From JBCBRR01 sp039029235 (GTDB lineage: Bacteria; Bacteroidota; Bacteroidia; Cytophagales; Amoebophilaceae), in contig JBCCGO010000003.1 of the NCBI GenBank assembly GCA_039029235.1, positions 1-47,620 on the forward strand: 47,620 bases of DNA, written 5' to 3'. Positions 28,401 through 34,831 of this stretch are shown piece after piece. Every line of letters starts with the position of its first letter. Positions within the stretch are counted from its first letter, which is position 1. Below the pieces are notes generated by a model that did no database searches, was not told the DNA's origin, and saw only the letters and a program-made list of their open reading frames with translations. The position numbers and the translations under genes are program-made.

Positions 28401-29048
28401 TTCACCTCCTCCCCTCAGACCTAGCTCCCCTAGATAGACAACTTCCCCAAGCGCGGGGAACACCTTCCCATCCAGTACATGGATCCGACGTCGGCGCTGC
28501 CAGCTAGGATACTTACTGAGAACTTCTAGGCTACTCGTGGGATCTTCTCCCCGACTGCACACGACAGGCAGCACAGCCCGTCGAGCAAAAGCACCTATGT
28601 GAGAAGATACCTCGGCGTGCCACTGACCTCGTTCGTGCTGAAAACGCACTTGCTCCCCTGCTCGGGCCTGGAAGGATAGGTTCTCACCAAGGGCGGTGAC
28701 TTGGGGAGAAGTTCGTAGTAGGTCACGTCGCTGATATGGTACAGCTTCCTGGCTCGTGTACTCCTGGAGTACGCGCTCCATCGATGGCCTGCTAGCTACC
28801 CCACTACTCCAAAGTGAGCCTGGAGAGTCTGGGGGCAACTGCAAGATACCCCCAGGCGAGGGCGTAGGGGAGTCACTGGCCAGGGTCGGGTAGCCTGGAC
28901 TAGTCGTGGTGGCTGGCATACTGGCACCCTCACAGTCTGGGGCAGCCAGGGTGGCATCCGGGCTGCCCCAGACCGCGAGCAGCCACACTGTGAGTAATAT
29001 TCGGGCCGTGCTTCGCTGGCCCTGGGTGTAGAAGCTAGGGCGTTTCAT
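22488..29048 (-). CDS. Secreted nucleotidyltransferase-like protein with ~15 TPRs (2186 aa)
   Basis: The start at 29048 gives MKRPSFYTQGQRSTARILL, TVWLLAVW and a likely cleavage after LAA, a Sec signal peptide. The same start is kept in the stub at 11408, so I prefer it to the ATG at 29090. Residues ~85-470 are the shared N-terminal module. A Ser/Pro/Thr-rich linker follows, then a helical region. Near 905-925 the segment VMGLGSMALQQITPYSDLEF has the GS...D-x-E pattern of DUF294/GlnD-like nucleotidyltransferases. From ~1278 to 1943 there are about fifteen 42-residue kinesin-light-chain-like TPRs, then a C-terminal helical tail. It may transfer a nucleotide to a protein, by inference only. The 3' end runs into the twin-STAND coding sequence in the -1 frame. 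Confidence 0.86.
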   Translation of the reverse strand: MKRPSFYTQGQRSTARILLTVWLLAVWGSPDATLAAPDCEGASMPATTTSPGYPTLASDSPTPSPGGILQLPPDSPGSLWSSGVASRPSMERVLQEYTSQEAVPYQRRDLLRTSPQVTALGENLSFQARAGEQVRFQHERGQWHAEVSSHIGAFARRAVLPVVCSRGEDPTSSLEVLSKYPSWQRRRRIHVLDGKVFPALGEVVYLGELGLRGGGEGEASGSGEEREEYEREYDNTTFENLARVNKTQSHLLRVVFQDPSSPEASFANQLAQLKILLNSLGKAGALFISQVSPDSPYLLGMLYGNNLILLKPVGVTQDQALYTVLSDIKQQSLVEELYVSDALIAQEKQSSYAGPIVAELMRHYSQLNKKEDFELALSQLYSLGAGWQESIPDQASEQSPYKTIDVSSLLPPSLSSLGQSESSSPASTGEVLTNLRQSHVAILSVVSDATESLPEQLLFDALVSGESINDLEDNPHYRKLQEESTPSLETSSYQGGNKLSKGKGILGAKSKLPRSPDPAQGSSSSQLPGSSQTPQATRPEPSMPSSSQAPSTSQAASQVENPTTTTDTPLRISSSAKGKEPYRTQKAILLGDLGLARIDQLAQSKELTQFEKDQLEAKKLKEQIDQRYPRLLQTTDEADAKQLIEELITPLERLLELTDQTLTQEIDNAQNYLVSFRQVHHERWGQTAYGAEVGNKLTALLERAYVQGLKAANSDLRLTKTSAGILRLAKTLGQLAALDQERGAKASDLSHYTEAAILYQHVLSICEKEKDTLEGQEVSALQDSAYQGLAQLQASMLVQAKGADAVAATQADAASLQKRISEDRGELEAFRADVKPRSAKLVNDLEAVLSDPDSSAEAIKLAEEAYIQGSKALFGEIAQWMGAFPAKLYQESELALGQAPCKYTVMGLGSMALQQITPYSDLEFAILMEDAPDEDTAEAWRAHFRKLTHLVHFRVINLGETVLPFSEYNLSLDHLGKRGLNFDLGGKTPLGRKDKPHLKRPCELIQPVSGMMKYLKNVGNKMEHMDKLLPYILESTCYVHGDRSLHERYVAEKRAFLLESRDESGRLAYQKRALKKLLEGVVERDYSSSKLAKAKPQPGDLADFEPRFGVEDAGRLYDVKQEIYRLPDRLLYRLAMYHGLLPTSGWDAVAQLQAQHIIGVGDEAQQAAHHLHYAVSFATMLRLQTYLHHGQQFEKATMLSDIRQEEEVRKAVRKAFTLPPSSLQAGGSLFKYYYTALPLHSKMQEFFETAKQQKVFFQAEPFYDDSDWNKGTIYHRLLQYKKSLEYQKRALEMFEVIYKGNHPNVATLLNNVGLTYGTLGNHQETLVYLRRALEMFEVIYKGNHPNVATSLNNVGLTYEALGQYQEALKYHKRSLEMREAIYEENHPNVATSLNNIGTTYRALGDHQAALTYHKRALKMFEAIYEENHPDVATSLNNVGTTYGALGRYPEALTYHKHALEAMETIYGGNHPIVAASLGNVSVTYRALGQHREALDHLKCTLEVLEDIYKDNHPYVATALDNVGATYGTLGQYQEALEYHKRALKMFEAIYKEDHPNVATSLNNVGLPYRALGQHQEALEYHKRALKMFEAIYKEDHPNVAASLNNVGLTYEALGQYQEALKYHKLSLEMREAIYEGNHPDTATSLNNVGMTYGELGQHIEALVYLRRALAMKEVIYEGNHPNVATSLNNVGLPYRVLGQHQEALGYHKRALKMFEAIYKGNHPNVATSLNNVGLPYRALGQHQEALEYHKRALKMFEAIYKGNHPNVAASLDNVGLTHVALAQHREALDYLKRALKMRKAINEGDHPDVAQSLNNVGLTYVALAQHQEALDYLKRALKMRKAIDEGNHLNVAAALNNVGLTYRVLGNHKEALDYLQHALEILKTIYTGNHADIALALSNVGLTYRALGHHREALDYLNCALEVFEAIYARNYLAVARTLNALAETCYKQNDIESTIKYYEKALSRLPSNDQDAKISISHNLGCMYHVKALLDKKEDDEQQAQAYLEKANVNFEQAVQASDTVKAGLWTEYGNFLLATGKTAQAHNYLHQVIESGDDTGEIHYGLLEQQTVTPALQAYIIQKQKVQQLRAIDYAYYLMIHHYEDFQEAAIQMAQTKEAYLAAYQKSLNQRSSQARTSARNRVAYHLLGSLYEAQGDQEAAYPREQAHAKPIEPEGQPKDHHPNPGSM
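23225..25215 (-). repeat. Tandem array of 126-base TPR-coding units
   Basis: About fifteen to sixteen consecutive 126-base units encode NHPNVATSLNNVGLTYEALG-type 42-residue TPRs. Several neighbours are almost identical (units near 23755, 23881, 24256 and 24382). The unit length is a multiple of three, so gain or loss of units keeps the frame. Confidence 0.9.
27480..28720 (-). repeat. Shared N-terminal module, copy 2
   Basis: This is the partner of 15240-16470, with the same order of segments and long near-identical runs. The copies differ at an insertion near 27640-27700, where this copy encodes extra residues (ESLPEQLLFDA). Confidence 0.8.
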
Positions 29049-29139
29049 AATTCTAGTAGTGATTACGTTTTTATTCTCAAAGTTTATCACAAAGGCTCGT
29101 TGAGTGTTCTTCCCGCAAGTTGGAGCAATTTTACGTAAA

Positions 29140-29720
29140 GATCCAAATGTATAGGGGCAAGCTAGATCTTCTACCTAAATGTAAGCGCTTTATCGAAGTC
29201 TGTGCACGGTTTTGGGCTACGCTATGAAAAAATGCTCACTGGCTCTTCAGCCGCTACTGCTAAAGATAGGAAGAAACTTCTCAGTAATTGCAGCGCTAAG
29301 TTTGTGCCTAGCGAGCTAGCGCTTCTACCCAAAGTGCGAGCTCTTTCTCAAGGTCTGTCCATAGCACTAGGCTACGCTACGAAATCAAGGATCGCTAACT
29401 CATTTTCTATGCTGTGATATTACATCTTTTCTCTGAATATAAATCAACTGCTAGCCTGGTGAGCTAGATCTTCTACCTAAGTCTGCGCCTTTTCCCAAGG
29501 CCAGTTCATAGCTCCAGAACACGCTATGCAATCAAGGCTGACTGATGCATGCCCGCTGCCTCCAAAATATATGGCGGCAAATCTTCTAGGAAAATCCCAG
29601 CTGAATGCTAGCATGCTAGGTCTGCTGCCTAAGGGTAAGCGCTTTCTTTGTAGATCAGCTGGGGTTAGCAGGATTGGGACGACGATCCTCGCTGCTGATT
29701 TTACGTATTTTTGTAGCATA
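29140..29720. repeat. Diverged ~150-base tandem repeat upstream of the TPR gene
   Basis: The motif CTTCTACCTAAg...GCGC.TTT.C.AAGg recurs at 29168, 29322, 29470 and, more weakly, 29622, a spacing of 148-154 bases. Each is preceded by a GAGCTAG- or GCTAG-containing segment and followed by a 'GCTACGCTA(t/c)GaAATCAAG'-like segment. Units are diverged and contain no supported gene. One more copy lies near 11480. The position 5' of the MKR-starting genes suggests a regulatory or duplicated leader origin. Confidence 0.5.
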
Positions 29721-29727
29721 TTGCTGA

Positions 29728-29880
29728 ATGGCTTTGCGTACTGTACGTTACCGGAAACCTTATCTGCCTACTAGAATTTGCTGGGTGTGCAACCGTAGCT
29801 TTGGCTGACGCAGAAAGTGGTATAGGTGCTGGGAAGTAGTGAGATACTGTTCGGCGAAATGTAGACAACAAGGCCGTAAA
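29728..29880 (+). pseudogene. DUF2256 protein gene with an in-frame TGA
   Basis: From the ATG at 29728 the frame reads RYRKPYLPTRICWVCNRSF, then G, a TGA at 29806-29808, then RRKWYRCWEVVRYCSAKCRQ. DUF2256 proteins are small (about 50 residues), with KxCxVCxRPFxWRKKW, then W...VxYCSxxCR. The stop falls exactly where the conserved Trp (TGG) before RKKW is expected. All other landmarks, including the four cysteines, are intact, so a single point mutation, a sequencing error or UGA readthrough would explain it. Other genes in the window end in TGA, so a general reassignment of UGA is unlikely. The conserved part ends near 29880, although the frame stays open to 30000. Confidence 0.6.
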
Positions 29881-30026
29881 CGCCTTGCTGAAGTGCGTTC
29901 GGTAGCTGGAAGTTATAAAAGCTGTGAGCGGCCCTGGACAAGCAGCAGAAGGCAGCTCCTGGAGGCTACTAGCGTGTGCTGGGCTTGGGCAAGGGGGTAA
30001 AAAACTATCTATATAGACTTTGCATG

Positions 30027-30977
30027 ATGAATGGACTTTATAATGTGTTGCTATACTACTGCTACACCAGGATCGAAGATACTGATTATTTCAGGGAGCA
30101 GCACCACCAGTATTGTTTAGCGCATGGGCTAAGGGGTAGAATCATTATTGCACCAGAGGGTATTAATGGGACTATCTCAGGGCTGAAAAGGCCTTGTAGT
30201 AGGTATATCCATGACCTCAAGGCCGATCCAAGGTTTGCCCATACGCACTTTAAAGTAGTGCCTCATCATCAGCAGGCTTTCGAGAAACTACATGTGCGGG
30301 TCAAGCAGGAGATTGTACATGCTGGCTTGCCCCACATCAATCCCGTAGCGCGGGCTGGGGCATACGTAACACCGCGTGAGCTGCAGCGCATCAAGGATGA
30401 CGAGGATGTAGTACTGCTAGATGCTCGCTCTAGCTATGAGCACCGTATCGGTAAGTTTAAGGGTGCTGTGACCCTAGACATAGCCCATTTCAGAGATTTC
30501 CCCGCTCAGGTAGACAAACTGGCTCCCTACAAGGATAAAAAGATCGTCACCTACTGTACAGGAGGTGTCAAGTGCGAGAAGGCTAGTGCCTACTTGCTAG
30601 CCAGCGGGTTTAAGAATGTTTACCAGCTTTTTGGGGGTATTATTCAGTATGGTATAGAAACTGATGGTGCAGATTTTGAGGGAAAGTGCTATGTCTTTGA
30701 TAATCGGCTATTAACTCCCATTAACCATAGTAACCCTACGGTAATTGGCCGATGTTATGTATGCCACGCGGCTTGTGATCGGATGGTTAACTGTGCCAAT
30801 CCGTTCTGTAACCGCCATGTGCCTATATGTGTTCCTTGTGCTGAAGCGCTGGCAGGAGCTTGCTCAGCGGTATGCAAGCAGCATCCGGCTAAGCGGCCTT
30901 ATGAGGGTACGGGATATTACGCTACAAAAATGAATGGTTATAATCCTTATAAGGGCCTCCGAAGAAAAAATCAGTAG
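30027..30977 (+). CDS. trhO: tRNA uridine(34) hydroxylase TrhO (rhodanese family, YceA/YbfQ)
   Basis: TrhO introduces the 5-hydroxyl on wobble uridine 34 of certain tRNAs using oxygen. The protein reads NVLLYYCYTRIED near the start and APEGINGTISG (~47-57), which are hallmarks of the family. The rhodanese domain (~115-215) has the active-site loop CTGGVKCEKAS, and a cysteine-rich tail has CYVCHAAC...CAN...CNRH...CVPC and ends near NGYNPYKGLRRK. A longer frame opens at 29976, but the family begins at about MNGLYNVLLYY, and two ATG codons sit at 30024 and 30027. It converges with the rluB-type gene, with a 36-base gap. Confidence 0.93.
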   Translation: MNGLYNVLLYYCYTRIEDTDYFREQHHQYCLAHGLRGRIIIAPEGINGTISGLKRPCSRYIHDLKADPRFAHTHFKVVPHHQQAFEKLHVRVKQEIVHAGLPHINPVARAGAYVTPRELQRIKDDEDVVLLDARSSYEHRIGKFKGAVTLDIAHFRDFPAQVDKLAPYKDKKIVTYCTGGVKCEKASAYLLASGFKNVYQLFGGIIQYGIETDGADFEGKCYVFDNRLLTPINHSNPTVIGRCYVCHAACDRMVNCANPFCNRHVPICVPCAEALAGACSAVCKQHPAKRPYEGTGYYATKMNGYNPYKGLRRKNQ

Positions 30978-30987
30978 GATGTGTATT

Positions 30988-31009
30988 GGCCAGCAAGTAG
31001 CCGCTGGTC
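30988..31009. terminator. Possible two-way terminator between trhO and the rluB-type gene
   Basis: GGCCAGC (30988-30994) pairs with GCTGGTC (31003-31009), with one G-T pair and an eight-base loop. It fills most of the 36-base gap between convergent genes. No strong T-run follows on either side. Confidence 0.4.
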
Positions 31010-31013
31010 TTTA

Positions 31014-31766
31014 CTAGGCTAGGTATTTTAGGTATCTTACCTCCTTAGCTGTTAAGAACCGCCATTGGCCACGGGGTAAGTTCTTTTTGGTGAGACTAGC
31101 ATACAGTACTCTATCTAGCTTGGTTATCTGGTAGCCTAGCTGTTCGAAAAGTCGCCTAATAATTCTGTTCTTCCCCATATGTATTGCGATACCCAACACT
31201 TTCCGATCTGCACCTACTATGGCCAGCTCATCTACTTGCACGATGCCATCTGTGAGCGCAACACCATCCTGAATGGCTTTAAAGTCTGCTGTTCGGATGG
31301 GTTGGTCTAGGCTTACCTCATACACCTTTTTAATCTTTTTGCTAGGATGTGCTAGCTTCTGGGCTAGCTGGCCATCGTTAGTAAGCAAGAGGAGCCCTGT
31401 GGTATTCCGATCTAGCCTGCCTATGGGATAGACCCTGGCTGTAGCAGCTTGCTTGACTAAATCGAGTACTGTCTTTCTCCCCTGGGGGTCTCTGACTGTG
31501 GTTATATAGTCTTTGGGTTTATTGACCAGGATATAGGTAGGTGGCTTGGGCTTCAAGACTTGGCTTTGGTACTTGACGGTATCGGTAGGGCTTACTTGAT
31601 AGCCGAGGGTGGTCACTTTTTGTCCATTGACCGTGATATGGCCAGCCTGGATTAGGTCGTCTGCTGCTCGTCTAGGGCAAATACCTGCATTGCTGATGAG
31701 CTTGTTGAGCCTCATATGGCTAAGGGGTTTGGCTATCTTTAAGGCTTTGGGGGAAGGCTTTTGCAT
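31014..31766 (-). CDS. rluB: rRNA pseudouridine synthase, RsuA/RluB family
   Basis: The protein isomerises a uridine in rRNA to pseudouridine; RluB acts on 23S U2605 in E. coli. An N-terminal S4 RNA-binding domain (LNKLISNAGICPRRAADDLI, residues ~20-40, with HITVNGQ) precedes the catalytic domain. The catalytic Asp lies in GRLDRNTTGLLLLTNDG (~117-133). YILVNKPKDYITT and KNRIIRRLFEQLGYQI further confirm the family. Length is 250. An internal start at MRLNKLI (17 codons in) is plausible, but the Lys-rich leader is common in Bacteroidota members. The choice of RluB over RluE/RluF is by length and sequence impression. Confidence 0.92.
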   Translation of the reverse strand: MQKPSPKALKIAKPLSHMRLNKLISNAGICPRRAADDLIQAGHITVNGQKVTTLGYQVSPTDTVKYQSQVLKPKPPTYILVNKPKDYITTVRDPQGRKTVLDLVKQAATARVYPIGRLDRNTTGLLLLTNDGQLAQKLAHPSKKIKKVYEVSLDQPIRTADFKAIQDGVALTDGIVQVDELAIVGADRKVLGIAIHMGKNRIIRRLFEQLGYQITKLDRVLYASLTKKNLPRGQWRFLTAKEVRYLKYLA

Positions 31767-32334
31767 GCTATTGGGAGCTATTTATCGAGCGCCTACTTGG
31801 ATTTTTACTCTTGGACCTGCTTGGCTGCTAGCGAATACCTAGCACGGGGTGCCATTTCTGACCTTTCGTTGTTGATACGTCCTCCTGGTGGCCACGCATA
31901 TGGCGTAGGTACCATCTCTAAATCCTGTTCAAGGCGTTTTATAGGTGTACGATGCACTTACGCTGCCTTTCTCGCACAAGATCGAGATTCTTTTTCGGCT
32001 GTGCTGGAAGTTTCTGCAAGCAATTTTGTGATCGCTTCTGTATCACGGTCATTTTTTTGCTTAATACTACTTGCAAGAAATTTGGTGCGCTCGGTCTTTC
32101 TAGTCTTCTGAAAATCAGTCTCTCGAGCTTCTGGGGCTTTTTTGCTGAATATCTCTGCTGCTTATGCTGCTTCGTAGCTACTGGATTTGGCTAGTAGTAA
32201 GGGGTCTGAGGCAACGATCGCGCTGGCTAGCACGCAGAAGATATGGGACGTTGAAAGGGCCGACAACTAGCTACCCTGGCTTGCACAGTTGCCTGTAGTG
32301 TACTAGCCAACAGATAACGACCCATGGCACCAAG
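31767..32334. other. Gene-poor spacer upstream of the rluB-type gene
   Basis: On the minus strand, 31957-32161 is open for about 67 codons and reads as a Lys/Glu/Arg-rich segment (SKKAPEARETDFQKTRKTER), but it has no start codon in frame. It may be a remnant of a charged protein or of an N-terminal extension of the synthase. I see nothing else. Confidence 0.3.
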
Positions 32335-33105
32335 TCAAGCTTCTACACGTTGTTGCTTTTCTATGGTATTTTCTTCTGTTATAATGTGGCCAACAACATC
32401 GGCAAGGATTCGCCCACAGTGCTCACAGTTGACCAGCTCTTCTTTTTTTCTCACCATTGCTTGTACTTGGGGGCATACAACGATGAAGCATCCGCTGCAG
32501 GCTTCTTTTTCTATGACCGCTATGGCTGGGTTATTGCCTACATTTTTTCTGACTTTTTCATAGTACTGTAGCAGGTCTTTATCCAGGCTTTCGATAAGCC
32601 ACGCCCGCTGCTTATGTAGGTTACTTTCTTCTTGGCTCTCTTTTACTACTAATTCGAGCCTTTGCTGCCTATCAGCAAGGGTTTGCTTTTTTTTCTTGAC
32701 AGCAGCGCTGACCTGCTCCATGGTGCTTTTATTTTTTTCTATTTGCTCATAGTGCGCTTTGATCTTCCTCTCTAATAGCTGACTATCGAGCTCTTGCAGC
32801 TCTATCTCCTTGGTGAGGGTGTCATACTCTCGATTGCTGCGCACGCTCATTTGCTGCTCTTTGTAGCGCTGGACAAGCTGGCTGATATCTTTGATCCTCA
32901 CACGCTGCGTCGTAATGGCTTGCTCGAGGCTGGCTATATTCTCTTGATTCTGCTGTAGCTGCGTCTGTATGCTAGCCAACTCGCCTACTAAGGCCTTGAT
33001 TTCATCAGGTAAGGCACCCCGCATTTCCACGATCTCGCCTAGTTGCTTATCAATGTCTTGTAGCTCCAGTAGCCATGTGAGCTTTTCTTTGATGGTATTA
33101 CTCAT
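32335..33105 (-). CDS. COG1579 coiled-coil protein with C-terminal zinc ribbon
   Basis: The 256-residue protein has a long N-terminal coiled coil (~10-175, heptad-like, rich in Gln/Glu/Lys) with the family's VRSNREYDTLTKEIELQE segment. A C-terminal zinc ribbon has two cysteine pairs, CSGC near residue 203 and CEHC near 228, the latter continuing GRILAD. Proteins of this family are predicted nucleic-acid-binding and are found next to nif3 across Bacteroidota. Here nif3 ends only nine bases upstream, so the two are almost certainly co-transcribed. The exact function is unknown. It ends with TGA. Confidence 0.9.
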   Translation of the reverse strand: MSNTIKEKLTWLLELQDIDKQLGEIVEMRGALPDEIKALVGELASIQTQLQQNQENIASLEQAITTQRVRIKDISQLVQRYKEQQMSVRSNREYDTLTKEIELQELDSQLLERKIKAHYEQIEKNKSTMEQVSAAVKKKKQTLADRQQRLELVVKESQEESNLHKQRAWLIESLDKDLLQYYEKVRKNVGNNPAIAVIEKEACSGCFIVVCPQVQAMVRKKEELVNCEHCGRILADVVGHIITEENTIEKQQRVEA

Positions 33106-33114
33106 GGATTTTTT

Positions 33115-34212
33115 TCAACAATAGTGTACGGGGTTGGTAACAGTTTTGCACCCCAAGACGGTAACGTTAGCAAATTTCTCGGATAGCCAGTCATAAATCA
33201 AATCTTTGGTGGCTAGCTCGCTTTCGTAATGGCCTATGTCTGCTAGTAAGATATGGCCTGCTGCATTAAAAAAGTCTTGGTACTTGACGTCAGCGGTAAT
33301 AAAAGCATCTGCTTGTTGGCGTAGGGCTTCGGGAAGTAGTTTACGGCCCGCACCACCACATAGTGCTATTTTTTGAATAGGGCGTGTTATGGGGGCTGAA
33401 TGCCGGACACAACCTAGGCTCATCTGGGTTTGGAGGTACTGCAAAAATTCTCTGCTAGGTAAGGCTTGGGGCAGTGTACCCATCATGCCGATCCCAACCC
33501 CAGGGTGGCTATTTTCTAGCGATTGGATGTAGTAGGCTACTTCTTCGTAGGGGTGGGTTTGCTTGAGAGCTGCTAGTATTGTTTTGGTTAGGTAGGTAGG
33601 AAAGGCAACTTCTACCCTATGCTCGGTTACTTTTTCAATGTGATTGGAAGTTCCTATATAGGGCTGGGCTCCTGCTGTGGGCTGGAATGACCCTGTGCCT
33701 GTGCTCACAAAACTACAATGGGTATAGTTGCCCATATGCCCTGCACCAGCTTGATACAAAGCCTGCAATACTGGCTCAAGGGCTGATGGGGGCACAAAAG
33801 TAGTTAGCTGGCTTAGGGTACCGGACTTGGGAGATAAGATAGCTAGCTGCTGTAGGTTTAGCGACTGAGCTAGGCGTTTATTTACCCCCTGGGCTACGCT
33901 ATCTAGATTTGTGTGGATGGCATAAATAGCAATATCCTGCTTGATAGCTTGTATGATACACCTTGCTGCATAGCCACTATGGGTTAGCTGTTTGATAGGC
34001 TGAAAGATGATCGGATGGTGGGCAACGATAAGGTTACAGTGCTGGGCTTGTGCTTCTGCTAGTACTGCTTCGGTAACGTCTAGACAGATGAGGACGCCTG
34101 TCACTCTTGCTCCAGCATCGCCCACTATAAGCCCTGCGTTATCGTAGCTTTCTTGATAGGCCAAGGGGGCTAGCTGCTCTAGGTGGCTTGCGATATCTCT
34201 GACCCTAGTCAT
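33115..34212 (-). CDS. Nif3-like dinuclear metal centre protein
   Basis: A 365-residue member of the NIF3/YbgI/YqfO family, often labelled GTP cyclohydrolase 1 type 2; the true substrate is uncertain. The N-terminal half has the metal-binding LIVAHHPIIFQPIK (~60-73) and IAIYAIHTNLDS (~92-103). The C-terminal half has FITADVKYQDFFNAAGHILLA-like sequence and DIGHYESE (~323-330), which complete the two-metal site. A central CutA/PII-like insert (~130-230) is present, as in the long (YqfO) form. It forms a two-gene unit with the zinc-ribbon gene downstream. Confidence 0.94.
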   Translation of the reverse strand: MTRVRDIASHLEQLAPLAYQESYDNAGLIVGDAGARVTGVLICLDVTEAVLAEAQAQHCNLIVAHHPIIFQPIKQLTHSGYAARCIIQAIKQDIAIYAIHTNLDSVAQGVNKRLAQSLNLQQLAILSPKSGTLSQLTTFVPPSALEPVLQALYQAGAGHMGNYTHCSFVSTGTGSFQPTAGAQPYIGTSNHIEKVTEHRVEVAFPTYLTKTILAALKQTHPYEEVAYYIQSLENSHPGVGIGMMGTLPQALPSREFLQYLQTQMSLGCVRHSAPITRPIQKIALCGGAGRKLLPEALRQQADAFITADVKYQDFFNAAGHILLADIGHYESELATKDLIYDWLSEKFANVTVLGCKTVTNPVHYC

Positions 34213-34831
34213 GATGAGTGTGGTTGTTGAATAGGTGGTATATGTCCGCTAAAGGTGATGCGTTCCTTTTTCATTTCTATTTCTAAAGGATGTCATACGA
34301 AATGCAATATAATTAAGATTGTGTGCTATTTCGCTATCTTTGACGGAAGGGCAGCTGTATGGAGTGGTCATGCAGCAAGGATTTTTTCGTTTGATCGATG
34401 TATGCGAAGGGTTTGGGCCTGCGTTATTAGTGGGGCAGCTTCGCCGTAGGCGATACTAGAGAAACACCTGGTATAGCATATTTGGTTCGATTGTTCCCAG
34501 TGAGATCTTGCATGACTGTGCTGAGCAGAGACTGCAGGCGGGAAATACATTCGGAAGGCTGGTTGTTGCTTAAATTTTTTTGAAAAACTTTTATTGACCA
34601 ACTCCTGCCGTTTGTATATTGTTTATTATGAGGTAAAGCCCGTGTGAGCCTAGACAATCGTCTGTGCCTGTTGAGGAGTCCATCCTGATCCTTGCTGCTC
34701 AAGCCCAGGGCTCCATGGTACTTTAAACAATGTATTGAGCGCATCCGGCGGGCCGGGGGATAGCCCTTTATCTTGTAGACATGTTTATTCGTTAGCTTTG
34801 CCGTCATTCTCTAGTCAGTAAACACTTTTCA
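34213..34831. other. Divergent 620-base spacer between nif3 and mfd
   Basis: Promoters for both directions should lie here, but I find no confident TAnnTTTG/TTTG pair. Open frames on the minus strand (for example 34427-34807) have no recognisable domain or conserved start and look like chance. Confidence 0.3.

Noticed and set aside
29728..29880. General reassignment of UGA to tryptophan
   Set aside because: Several intact genes in the window end naturally at TGA, and reading through would add unrelated tails, so the standard code is more likely.
34427..34807. 126-codon minus-strand frame between nif3 and mfd
   Set aside because: No domain, no conserved start and a basic, irregular composition. 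It does not look like a gene.
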